A stretch of DNA of 64,000 nt from Apostichopus japonicus. Lineage: Eukaryota > Echinodermata > Holothuroidea > Aspidochirotida > Stichopodidae. The notes below the pieces were generated by a model that was not told the DNA's origin, searched no databases, and saw nothing but the letters and a program-made list of their open reading frames with translations. The stretch spans positions 17,523,213 through 17,587,212 of the forward strand of contig NC_092574.1 of assembly GCF_037975245.1 (NCBI RefSeq), given 5' to 3'. This document shows positions 13,505 through 26,900 of the stretch, piece by piece (within the stretch, counting starts at the first letter, position 1; each line of letters opens with the position of its first letter). Both the position numbers and the translations under genes were made by a program.

Positions 13505-14897
13505 AGGGGGTGTCAGAGGTTCCTTTTGTTGGAATGGTATTACTTACTCTAATCTAGCACCTAAATCTGTCTGTGATACTCTCTGATCTTCTATTTTCAG
13601 GGATTTGTCTGAAAGTCTTTTCTCCAAGAGTAAAGTCTGTTCGGTTTTCTCGTCGACGATGATCTGCAAGTTGTCCCTCTCTCTGTCCACAGCTGCGACC
13701 TTTGACCTGAGGGTGTCAATCTCTTCCCTGAGATTTGAGTTATGTATATTTACATCCGCTGCAGAAGGGAAAGAGATTGATGGTTAAAATTTTAAAAATT
13801 GAGATTACCGTAAGACAAATACATTTACCAGTTCAACTGAGTTACTTACCAAGGTAACACAAATAGATTGTAATGGAAATCAGCAATTGGAATTCTTAAG
13901 TGTTACTGTTTGTAATACAACAACAATTTAGATGAAAGAGCATTTCAATATCTTACAATACTGTGGATGAATTTGAGCAATTTTGATGTTCATCTGAGGT
14001 TTTAAATTTGTTTTGAATTATCCTTTAAATATAAAAGTAAAAAAAAGCACAACAGAAGGACAGTCTTCCTTAAAAATCTCAGAGTAAACTTTCAAAACGC
14101 AGATGGCTGTTACTCAGAAAGCTTAGATCAGATCCACGTGCTTGTGTTTATTGAGGTTATTAATATGGTACATGTGCCTGCAGAAACAGTCATTTTAGGT
14201 GCATTGGGAAAACAATCGTGAATGCAGAAGCCTTGAAGCCTGCGCATGATTTCAACCAATGTGTCTAAAGGGGGGGGGGGGAGGATGAGAGAGGGGCAGA
14301 TACAGAATGGACCATTCAGTAGGAACTCAGGAAGGAAGACAGAGGGTGCTGTTGTGTCAAAGTCAGATTAAAGATATTATTTCACCAAAGAAACTGTTTT
14401 GCCAAGTCTAGGACGTCCAAACCACAGGTGAACCTAACGGTCAATTCACATTTGAGAAAGCATGCTTTTTCTTTTAATGTTACCAATACCACTCTACACT
14501 GTCCCCTCATGTCATGCTTCAAAGCTTTACTTCTAGTGCCAGTATGACCAGTTCCTAACTTCTGTCTACTGGAAATGTCTGTCTACTGGAAACAGGATAT
14601 TCATACACCTCAATATGTCAGTATGATTGTATTGAAACATATTGAATGTACAGAGTACACAAAACTGTCCCAATTAATGGGTGATTGTAAAGCACTACAT
14701 AATAGTTATACATCATCCACCAACAACAGTTAAGGGAGAGCCAGTCAACTCACCGAGCCTGTTCTCGAGTCGAGTCATCCTATCTTCAGCTGCGAGTAGT
14801 TCTCCTGATTTGTCTGTTAATCTCTTCTGGTGTTCCTGAGATGAGAGCTCAGCTTGCTCAGCTAGTAACCTGAAGGTTTATTAAAAAAAATGAAGAA

Positions 14898-14947
<50 letters not shown>

Positions 14948-17900
14948 ACAGAGTAAAGAAATTAAGTGCCGGGTAGCTCTGTTGGGAGAGCTGTGGGTGT
15001 GTATTACCCTGAGGTTCCTGGTTCTTGTTGCACTGGAAAACAACGGTTAACTAGCTAGAGATGACACTGTCAACTGAGTTTCTCTTTACTTTGGTATACA
15101 GAACTTTATTCGCATGAAATTAAAGGGATGGAACTTTCCCAGCAGGCTACAGTACGTGTCACACCCAGCTCTTAGACATGATCACAGTGTATATCAAAGG
15201 TAATAGTATGATGCAATTTCTTGAGGGTTCACATACTTCATAAAACTACCACTAACGCATGACACAGCCATACAGTATAAATACAGTCTGACAAAAGTTG
15301 ACAATATTTTAACAGTTTGAACCCTGTGTAACCAAAACTGTCTTTGGTCTTCTTAAGTTTGTTTATAATCAGTTTTAGAAACAAAAAAGGAATATATACA
15401 TACATATATATACAGAAAACAGTTAATTACCAAACCTATTGAATTAACACAAAATATATCTATGAATATATAAAAGTAGAACAAGAAAAGCAACTGGCAT
15501 TTTTATCCCAGCAAGATCTACTTCAGGTTGTTTTTTCTGTAACTTTGTCAAGTTACACAGTAATGCTGTTATTGTTACTCTGCCAAACTATACACAAAAC
15601 AGTTTTTATTTTATTAGAACTATTTCAGGTCTAGAGACAAAACACACAGTTTTTATTGTTACTTTAACAATCTATTCAAAAATATTTCTGTAAAATTTGT
15701 AAGTTTGACTGTTTCTCAACCCTTGTTTATTCTACACAAAGCACTGTGCCATCAATTTTTAAAGTAAATGCAAAAACAGGAAAACAGGACTGAAAATAGT
15801 GACAGAGTTTCCTCCTGGACTTAGATGGCTCCAAATTATTAAACTAAATATTCTTTCTTGCCTCATCTGAGTAGAGTTAGCTTTATTTTGAGATGCCTCT
15901 TCTCTGGCCTCCTCAGTTCTAAGGTTCAGAGATTTGACCTGATCTTCCAGTGTTGCAATCATTCCTTGTAGGTTTGGAATTCTGTTTCTCGATGCGCTCA
16001 GGTCTTGCTGACTCTGAAATGGTAGAAAGAGAAGATGTACAGTGTACTTATATTTAAAGCCGAGTTAAATATGTGGAGACCTGGTGCAGTGGCTTGAATT
16101 TATGCCTTATAATCATTAGATATTGCCTTACATTACCCAGCAGGATCAAAACTCTCTTATCCTACACAAAACATTGCAATGCCCATCTTTAGTTTTGTCA
16201 GAAGATATTCCCTTTACACGTTAAAGGCTCACAAGTTAAAGTGACTGGACCCCTTTAGTATAACACACTGACCATAACTCGGACCTTTCAGGAGTTACCA
16301 TTAAACTACCCAGAAGAGGTGATGGGCATTGTCTCAGAGGGAGGGTCATTGAGGGAGGGCACAGTGCTAAGAAAGTTAAGAAAGTGCAATAGAAGAGTCC
16401 AAACAGATTAGAGATGATGAATGCAGTAAATACACAAACCTTTATTATTAAAGACAAAAATTATATATCATGCTGGTCTCAAAGAAAGAATGTACCTATC
16501 ATTACAAATGTGACAAGATCAGACAATGTTAGATGCCATCTTTGGGAGCCCTCATTGGTCTCATACCAAGCAAATGTTGGATGCTTTACGGGAGTTATTA
16601 GGATTTATAAAACAAAGAAATAATGTTTACAATTAATCCTGAGAAAGATGAAACTGAAGAGTATCAACTGCTTTTACATCAAGCAGTACTTCAGAGTTGT
16701 CTAGGAAAACCAAATTTAGCACAAGTGGACTTGAACTTAAAACTTTAAATTTCTTAGGTTAACCAAATTAATTCTACTTATTAAAGCCTGGATACTCAAT
16801 AACAAAGTCCTGGGAACAGAAACCCTGGAAAATCAGAGGCATCAAGTTTACGAATTTGATATTTTGGCCAAGGTTAACTGGCACATCTACTTAGAAAACA
16901 ACACTGCTCAACATTTCTTTATTATTTAATACAGTATCTTGCTTCAACAATGTCATTTATACTTGAATGGACACAACATCAACTTACGGTTTGCAAAAAC
17001 TGCTCCAAATCCTCTACCTGTTGTTGCAATCTGGCTTTATCACTGAGGCTAGTTTCTGTGGCTATCTGCAAAATGCAAGAAAATGTAATGATTGTTACAA
17101 AATAAGTATATGACCTTTCAGCAAAAAGTTAGTTTTGATATTGACAGACAGTTGCAATCAACCAATAGAAATATCATTTTTTTGTAACTTTTCATTACTG
17201 CTAAATTTTGTCACTGGTTGTCAGCAGGTGTGTAGTCACTTTAGGGAGAATAAGATGTTGTTTCTGATATTGACAGACAGTTACAAACAACCAACTAATA
17301 TCATTTTTTTGTAACTTTACATTACTGTTAAATTTTGTCACTGGTTGTTAGCAGATGTGCAGTCACTGTAAGGAGAATGAGACTAGAATTGCCCTTGGTT
17401 GAGTACGAGAAACCAGCACAAGGCTCTATGCATGATATCGAGTATGTAATTTCGTACTACATCTATACTATATTTCCAAAACTTCCTGAGTACAAGAATG
17501 AGTACAAATCCAATAGGGCAAGTATAAGTAACTATGGTAACTTGTAACTATGTTAGAAAAGGAGTAGTGTGTAGACACATTACAAGTCTGGTTCTTGGTA
17601 CTAAAATACTTATGAGATCATATTCTGGCAGAAAAAAATATTCTTACGTTAAAATTTAAGTTTGTGAAGAATACCATGAGATGCCTGTAAGTACACATCT
17701 TATAGTCCAGACATTCAGGTAATAACTCACAACACCACTAACCATATTAGAAACTCCAGAAAATTTGAACCTGTCCTTGCATACAAGACATACAAGCAGC
17801 ACACATTGATAGTGTAATACCTCTGCATACACCAAAACAAATCACTTAGACTAGGGAATGGGAGGGGAGGGAAGGGGATGGGGAGGGGAGTGGCAAGAGG

Positions 17901-20900
17901 ATTGAGAGGAGGACAAGGAGGAGGAGACGGATTGAAGAATGGTCTGACCTTTAACCTTTCCCTAAGGCTGTCTCTTTCCATGGTCATCCTCCTAAGATCA
18001 GCTATGACCTCATCTCTCTCACTTTCCAGCCTCTGTAGGATCGACTTAGCTGCCACTGTGGAACCCTTGGTGTTCGGTGATTGCATCAGGTTCTTTCTTA
18101 ACCTTTGAACTTCACTGTTCGACTGAGAAAGAAGAAACAATCGTTACATGCAGAAGAGAAGGTAGAGACATGCTGTAGCCTGGATGATGGCTATGGGTGA
18201 TTATCAAGATCTAAGGAAAAACATATAACACTTGTCACGAGTATGCTTGACGCAAGTCTAACGACTATCGTGCAGCTGGATAAATTTACTGATGAATATT
18301 CATTTGTTGTCTGTTTTGCTCACGAAGTTCAAATTAGTAACATACGACATTCTAGTATATGCTTTGTTTAATTCACTGATTGCTCGACGGGCATCAATGG
18401 AATTTGTGCAAGTCTTTGTTTAGATTAATTTGCATAAAATGCAGGTAAAGGGTCGGTATGAATAGGCCGGGTAAGCAGGTCAGGGCGTGGTATTCGTGTT
18501 TGGTATAATATACTTGGTGCAAGGGTGCTGGGTGCACCACAGCAGTTACTTGTTGCAGTTGGACACGATGTCCGTTGGGCGACGTTAGCCCGCAGTACTT
18601 CGCTATTCTAATATAGCATATGTAGGGGCAACTTCAGTTCCCCGCTGATGAATTCGTGGCAATATATATCTTGTCATATATCGTAAAGGACGTACCGATA
18701 CGTGTAAAAAGCCGGTAACTGACCGAATTCCGGTTTTTGCCCCTGGTAACGAGGACCAAATAAAGCTTATACAAAAGACACACGCCATCCGAGTATTTAC
18801 GTTGTCCAGTCGAATAGTTTTACCTTACCCGTGACAACACTGGAAGTTAAATACAATTGAGGCAGAGCTACTTAATTATTCTAGGCAGCTACATATATTC
18901 ATGGGGAGATGGACTGTAGCTTACATGCCATCTGTGAATCCAGGTCGAAGTGTGTGGGTGAACACTCCCCCCCCCCCCACCTTCAGACTCAGACAAAAAC
19001 TTAAACATAGTTATTAGCACAACCTTGTGTGTATACCTAATTATAGACCTAAATTATAGAGTAAATATGCCTCAGAATGCACCATTTCACATATAATATT
19101 TGAATGTTTTTTTCTGCAGGAGGATTCCCAACCACATGTACATTCACCAACATTCTGATAAACACAAAGGATATGTAACTGCTGCAGTGGCTTAAAATCA
19201 ATTATTTGTTCTTTCTGTCCTGTCAACAACTTAAAATCGATCATACACTAGAGCAAAAAGGTAAACCTCTTCAACCTTAATGACTTAAATATGTATAATT
19301 TAATACAAAATACTCTCTTACTTGCTCGTACAGCAGGTTCAATTTATCCCGTTCACTAGATAGCACCTTGACATTGCTCTGCACCTAAGATGAGATAACC
19401 AAAGACGAGACTAAGATTCAAAAATTACCCAAAACAAACAAAAAAACTTTTAAAGTGTTTAATATAGTGGAGAGAAATACTGAAAAGTAAACAAGAAGAA
19501 AAGAGGGAAGCTGCGAAGAATACTTTTTCCTTCAAATAGAAATAAATTTGCAAATTTGGTCCCCAAATATAACGAAATGAGAACGAAAATTTGTCAACTT
19601 GCATAGCAATCTTCCCAGCCTAGAATCTGTTGTAGTATACATCCTTACATATCCAAGCTAAGGATACCACCACTCGGGAAAGGATGCCTTTTTTATTTTT
19701 TGCTTTCATAGAGACACATTTTCACTCTTCAGGTGACTAATTTTAGACCAGTTGTTTGTATATTAACATAAAAAACAATATTCCAGAGTATGTTTAGTAA
19801 TCAACATGGCATCTGAAGATCATCGCATGACTACATCATCAACTTCACAAATACATTGGCACATGTCTTTTTCTTGTTATTATCATTTTTTGTCATTAAG
19901 GGCCACATTTTTAGTCGGTTGCAATAAGTGAATCTTGATCTAAAATCTTCCAATCAAACTATGCCTGCAAACATATACAGCAAAAATTCCTGGTACATTC
20001 AAGTACTACAAAGAAAACTTTTCATCTGTTTCTCTCTTTTTTTCAATTCTTTCTTCTGTTGCTTTTACTGATGCAATAATCTTACCTCAGAGACGTGTCT
20101 TTCCAGTTTACCTACGGTGAGCTGTAAATCTTCTTTCTCTCGTCTTAGAATTATCATCTCGCTCTCATCGACTTCATTCTGTAAAGAGAGGAATATGAAG
20201 GAAGAAGAGGAAATACTACTTAAATATCGAAACAAACAAAGTATGAGATACGGTATGTAAACTCTTTGGCAGATCATCTATGCACGTACTTCATTTAATG
20301 TTCTTGTCACTGGTTGTCCTTATCTTTGCAAACACATCATATAAAGCTTCGCCTGCCATTAGCTCTTCAAATCTATAGCATACCACTTTTCCTTGTTATT
20401 TGTTTTCCATATGTATGTGCACATGTAACATAATATCTATTTTACTGTCAACAGTTTTCAAATCTATGAAAATACAGCAAATTCAAGTTTCCTGACACTG
20501 GTTTTCGGCATCTATGCATATACAACCAATCAATTTTCCAGACATAAGTTTTCCATATCTATGCACATACAACATATATATATATATATATCAATTATCC
20601 TTCCATCAGAATTCCCAATCTATAAAGATACAGTATATAAATTTTCCGCCACTGGTTTTCCATATTGATGTATATCAAATTTCCTGTGATTGGTTTCCAA
20701 ATCTATGCAAAATTCAACATATTAATTTTTTTCTGCCATTGGATTTTGATGTCTATTGGACTTGAAAGTTGCCAATGAAGCATTTTGTCTGATGTATTCA
20801 TGCAATTATAACTGAATATACAATTATGACTATATAATTACGTTCATACAAATAACTTGAACTTGTGTGAAATAACCACAGTGTCAAGTTATGATAACAG

Positions 20901-23900
20901 CTATCCAAAATATGGCTTCTATCTTTTGGCCATTATCCTGTTAAACCGATTTGGTTTTTTTTGTGGTGTTTTTGGAATGTTTACCATGTTCCTTAGCGGT
21001 GATGATCTCGGTGAACTTTGCATCTGAGATGTACGCAGTGATTTCATCATCTCGTACTCCTTCTTGTAAAATTCCTTTTCATCTTCCAGTACTCGTAGTA
21101 AAGATTCATAACGAGCAGCCGTCTGTATTGTAAGAAGAGGAAGAGGAGAGGGAATTTATAGGAAAATGTTAATAAATGTTGATTAGTAAGTCTAAACCTA
21201 AACACATATATTCAATGTTGATAAGTAAGTCTAAAACCTAACACATATATCCAACGCCTAGATACATAGGTCATGAAATCAGTCCAAGTGTTTAATGTGT
21301 ATCAGCCAAATAAAGTAACAGATTTTTTGTGTGAAGTTTGAAGTGTTTTCTTACGACAGTTAAAATGTGTAGTTACCTTAAATTTATTTTGTGCTGAGAC
21401 TTCCATATTTGCATTATGTCATAACAGGTTGCAGACACCAACTATAAAGGATCACTTCAGGCACAAAATTATGTTTTTAATCTTATTTTAATACTGTAAA
21501 CCATTAGAAAACACTGCAATCAGTCCAAACTGTAAAACTTAAAATTAATTAAAATTAATAATTGAAATAAATTAAACAGTTAAAAAACTCTTTGAGAAAT
21601 GGCTACTTAAACACCCAATCTAAGGCTTATCAATTTAAATGGCTGGACTACGTAGTCTAACACACACCACAGAACATTAAATCAGTTCCTCAGATGAATC
21701 ATGTAACACAAGACTCAACAGGAAGCACAGGATTTTGATGGCCTCAAATAACATGGTTACAATGTCATGAAATTGTGTGTTGAGGACCAAGTGTGCTCTG
21801 TTGCCCATATGAAGTTGACACTTGACAGAACATGTTTCAATTGATTTTATAGAATAAATAAAGAAAGAAATAACATGAACATTAAGGCCTCCAGTGAGAG
21901 GCAGACATTATAATAAATTTATCCTCAGAGAAGTCATCCAAAGTATCTTAAGTTGAAAGATTCTGCCTTAGGCCACCATTTAAGACTAAGAATAATATTA
22001 CGGTATAAGTTTCACTTAATTACTATCTATCAGCATTTCTAAAAAAAGAAAAACCAAATCGATTTAAAGGGATCATGGCCAAAAGATAGAAGACATATTT
22101 TGGATAGATGTTATCTTACTTGACATTGTGTTTATATTATATCACACAAGTTTCTTTTTAATAATTACTATCTATCTGCATTAATTACCTTTTTGTCCAT
22201 CTTGCACGGTGACCTTGTGGGACTTGACGCTCTCCTATTTTTGCCACTTGGTGACCTACGAGGGCTCCCTTCCCTTAAGCTACTCCCCAGTGAGCTGGTG
22301 CGGCCTTTAAGGATTCTGTTCAGGACGCTGACTTCCTCTTTGTAGTAGTCTCTTTCCTCTTCGACGGTCTTGAAATAACTTTCAATTTTAGAGGTACTCT
22401 CTCTCGATTTGGACTTGTTCTTCTTTCGCAGCCTTTCCAGTTCAAGAACGAGCTCCCTCTCTGTAAAATATTGCAAATTAAATAGTAGCGACAAACGAAA
22501 CACAAAAGTAAAAGTATAATCCTTTTCAATATACTTCATCTAAAACCTTAAACTCTCCAAAACTAACCAGTGTAGACAAGTAAATATATACTTCCTTACA
22601 CACATATGTGGTTGTTGTGCAATGGATATGCATCCAAAATTGAAGAGATTGAGTGAGATAACGTTTTACAAAATGAACAACTTTATATCTAAAATGTCGG
22701 GCAATTACTCCCAACATCTTCCTCCAGATTATCTCAATTCTTGTGCCGCTCTTTGTGGTGTTAGAGAATCAATTTACTTACATTACATCAAAAATCATAA
22801 AGACTAATTAGATTTTATAGACTCAAATGTTTTTTTTGGCCATCTATTGACAGTTTAATACTGGCATCAATATTAAACGTCCCTAACAGATTATCTGTGA
22901 ATTAATCTGGCTTAGGTTATTAGAATATTCATTTAATATAGGTTTTCATTCATAACACAGATTGAACGTAATAACACCAAAAGTAATAAAGTTCTTTATG
23001 AGATTACTATGGCAACAGAGTTCTTCCTACTTGAGGGAGCAGTTTTAACTGCAATGCAAACAAATCACTGGGGAAGAACTTGAACGTTGTGTGTAATTAG
23101 AGAACAATTTGAAAACTAATAGCAGTTGGAAAAGAAAATTAAACTTGTAAGCGCCTAACATGACTCACGATGAAACACCTCCCTTCCACAGAAAGCTTTT
23201 TATTTGCATTCCTTCTGGGTTAAATCCCTCCCCCCCCCACTGTTTTCCTTCCCCTCCCTCAATGTCTGATCCCCCAAATACTTCTAAATTATTCCCTTCC
23301 CCCACTCCCAAATACTTCTATCTTATTCTAGTTTATATTCTGCATTTGTGATAGATCTCAATCTCACCACTTGATGTCAGTTTATTGACTTTATCACTGA
23401 GTCTTGACTTGTCCTCCTGGATGGAATCCACAATCTCTTGAAGCTTATCCACCTCCTTCTCCTTTAATCTTAAATTGTCTCCGACCACGGATAAATCAGA
23501 GAGTAAATTCTTCTTCTCCTGTTGAGTAGCAATAAAGGAAAATGTGGGGAAAAAAATAAAGTATTAAAAGGATGGTCCACAGGGAAAGAATTAGTTTTTG
23601 ACTGATGAAAGTGAGAAATTCGAAAGATTCTAATGAAATTTTGGATTCAATTGTTCCTGTATGGTGCATAACATTTTTAAGATAACAACATTTGAGGTTA
23701 AAATATACTTGAAGCAAGCTGAAAATGGGATGTAGTTGCACACTGCCATTTTAATTAATTGTGTTTCATACTGTACATACTTTTTACTTCATCATGTTCA
23801 TCCTGTATTGGATGCGGTTCCAACCTAACCTGGGAAGATCAGTAAAGTTCACCATACTGCAATGTTCATATAAATGTGAATCCCAATTTTGTAGAAAAGA

Positions 23901-26900
23901 AGTAAAGCAGGAAATCCATGGTGTTGCAGATCTCATCCCAAAATTTGGACATATGACCACTATGATACCATCACTCTGACTAACCAACTTTGAAGTACAT
24001 GAGACTTGAATTTTACTGACATCTTGACCTTTGACATTTCATGTTAATATGCTCTAAACATTCATTCAAACAGCCATTACTTCCTATATAGATATGACAC
24101 TTTCAGTTATTTTGTCGTTCGGCATGTGCACAATAGACAAAATGCTGTTAGACCACTCACCAGATCATAGGTAATCTGCGAAATGCTGTTTTGCACAAAT
24201 TTTACCTTTGACCTCTTTCAATCATGTGACCATTGGCCTTTGGCATTCACTGAGTCTGAAGTATACATGTCTATATGTACACTTGCACTTGCACTTACAC
24301 TTGACCTCTGACCATTGACTACATGAAGTCATAAGTCACAGTGCAAGCTACATTCCATGCCTAGACAACTTACCCACCAAGTTTAAAGTCCATTGGCGTC
24401 TATGTTTATGGATTAGTTAGCGAATCACACAAATCTGTTTGACATTTGATCTCCTTATTATCACACACGTATGTGACCTTAGGAATTTTCAATTAATTAA
24501 TGCACCGTAGACATGCAGAGTATGATATTCCACAAGGCTTTAATTGATTTTGATCAACTACTGTAGCAGAGCATCCAACATTCTGCAACATATCAAAATG
24601 AATTGTATGCCTGCACTTAACGTATCCTACACATGCAGAACTTACAACTACTTCTTCGCTTCCATAATCATTTGAAAATCCGCCCTTTAGTAAGACTGCC
24701 ATTCATTTTTCGCCTCTGCCCACTTCTTCACCTTTCAAGGTGATTAGTCTGGAACGTTACCCTGTGTGTAAGGTAATCAATTCGCCAAGACTAGCAAAAG
24801 GAAATAAGCGTGGAAAAGTCACTTCCTCAGTTCAAATCTACGATCTACCGCGAGAGCCGATTAAAATGCCTGAGGTAGGTAAACTATTATGGCAGTGGTA
24901 TTAAAGTGCGCATTTTCAAATATTACCTGTCTAAGCTGCTCTAATTCCAGTTGTCTATCTTCGTTCTCCCTCACGCTCTTCCTGAGTTCCATCTTAGCCT
25001 GAGAGGCATCATCGTCCGCCTCTTGCACCGCAGCATCTCGATCCGTCTGGAGTCGTTTGGCGAGTCGATCCACCTCCCGGAGCTCATTGGCCAATTGATC
25101 CTTCCTGGCTGTGAGTTCGGCCACTGTCTGGTGTTCCTCGACCTGAGCTTTTCTGGACTCGGAGAGCTTGCGCTCCAGGTCTCTGTTGGCTTGTTGGAGG
25201 TAGTCAATCTACAATACATGTCAATGAAAACAATGAAATCAGCTTCATTATACATGCAAATTCAGCAGTCTAAATAATCTTCTTTTGTTTTTGGTACTGT
25301 TGTTTATGTATACAATAATCACACGATTATGAGCGATGTACTGTACTTTTTGGGTTTAACTTTCAAAGCTTTTCTGGATTAGAAGAGCTTTCACTTCACG
25401 TTTCTGTTGGCTGGTTGGAAGTAGTCAATCTATACTACAATACTGTACCTGACAATGTCATTTTTAAAAACAAATGTTAAAAACCTCATTATGCATTCAA
25501 TCTCAGCACTCTAAACAATCTGTTGTTGGAAGTATTATTACTGTGTATAGTAAACACACAATCTTGAGCGATGTACTTTTTCATTTAACATTTGGCACAT
25601 TCATAGAAATGAAATCTCAAAATCAACCCACATTTGGTTGTAATACAAACAAACAACCATTTATCTATCAATGGACTACAAATCGATTCTGTAGGTAGGT
25701 TGAGGGCTAATATTCCTGGGGTAGGGCTAATACCTGAATGTTGAGATGAGACACCAGCCTCTCATTGCTCCTCTCTCTAGTTTCATTATTGATGACATCC
25801 TCCGGTTTGCCGCCCTCTAACATCCTATTCAATCGTTGAATCTCTCGCTCTCTGCTATCCACCTGTGTGGGTTGAGAAACAGAAAAATCACAAAAGTCAG
25901 ACCCAACTTCAGTCAGACCAATATTGAAGACAATTTTGATCCACAATTAAGAACTTTTTTTTTTTTTTGGCTCAAATAATGTTCAATTCAGTGAAGTGTT
26001 AATGATGCTTAATAAATGTTTCTGTTCTTTTTGACAAGTTTTGCTTCAGTATTCTAACTATTCTTCCTTCACCTGTGAAGCCTGCCACTTGTTCTTAATA
26101 CCACATTAATGTGTCCCTTGGGCCTACAGAAGGATAAGTACAGTATGCTACTCAGGGGTAGCCTCTTCTATCTCTTTGGCTTTTGTCTGAGATTTGGTGA
26201 TTTGATGTACATTCTCATGAAAATCAAAAGTATGACAATCAAGAGACAAAAGAGAGTTGTGATGATAATTCTAGATCGATATTTGGAAAGAGAATCAGTA
26301 GGTTTCCCCTAGAAACCAAAACCTGGATTTATTCCTCAGTAAAGCACAAAGATCAATAACAAAGTGTTTTTGACCATGTCTGGCAGAAATACTTTTGCCA
26401 AATTGCTACAAATTACTGTGCAAGTCTACAGCTAGTATTTTCAAAAAGTAGTACCTTGTGCAGTAACTAATGTTACAGCGAGAAATACATGAATATATTC
26501 CACTAATCCCCTCCCTCTACCCTACCTCTAACAACATTTCTCAAAGCAAACAGTTAAGCCAGTATGGCAGATGCAACCTATTCTTGTACAGTAGTGTAAA
26601 TCAATTCCATCCTTTTGGTCTATTTTGTCTTTGTAATTTTTTTTGTATTTTTGTATTTTGAACAATCTGAGTGCGAATCAAATCAAATCAAATACTGTAG
26701 CTGTTAAGTATCCACACCAGTTGATAACACTAGAACTGACCCAGTTCTTGCAAAGGGAATAATTTATCCAGGATTGCAAACATGACACAATTGCTATTTA
26801 AAGAAAATTATCAAAATGTGTAGTAGTTTTGGAACACAAATAATTTGATAAGTAATACAATTAAAAGACATGAAAATTAATATATGCAAGACTATAATAT

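Noticed and set aside
24951-25277. 108-codon plus-strand frame
   Set aside because: Antisense shadow of CEP135 exon 5, which has strong family similarity on the minus strand.
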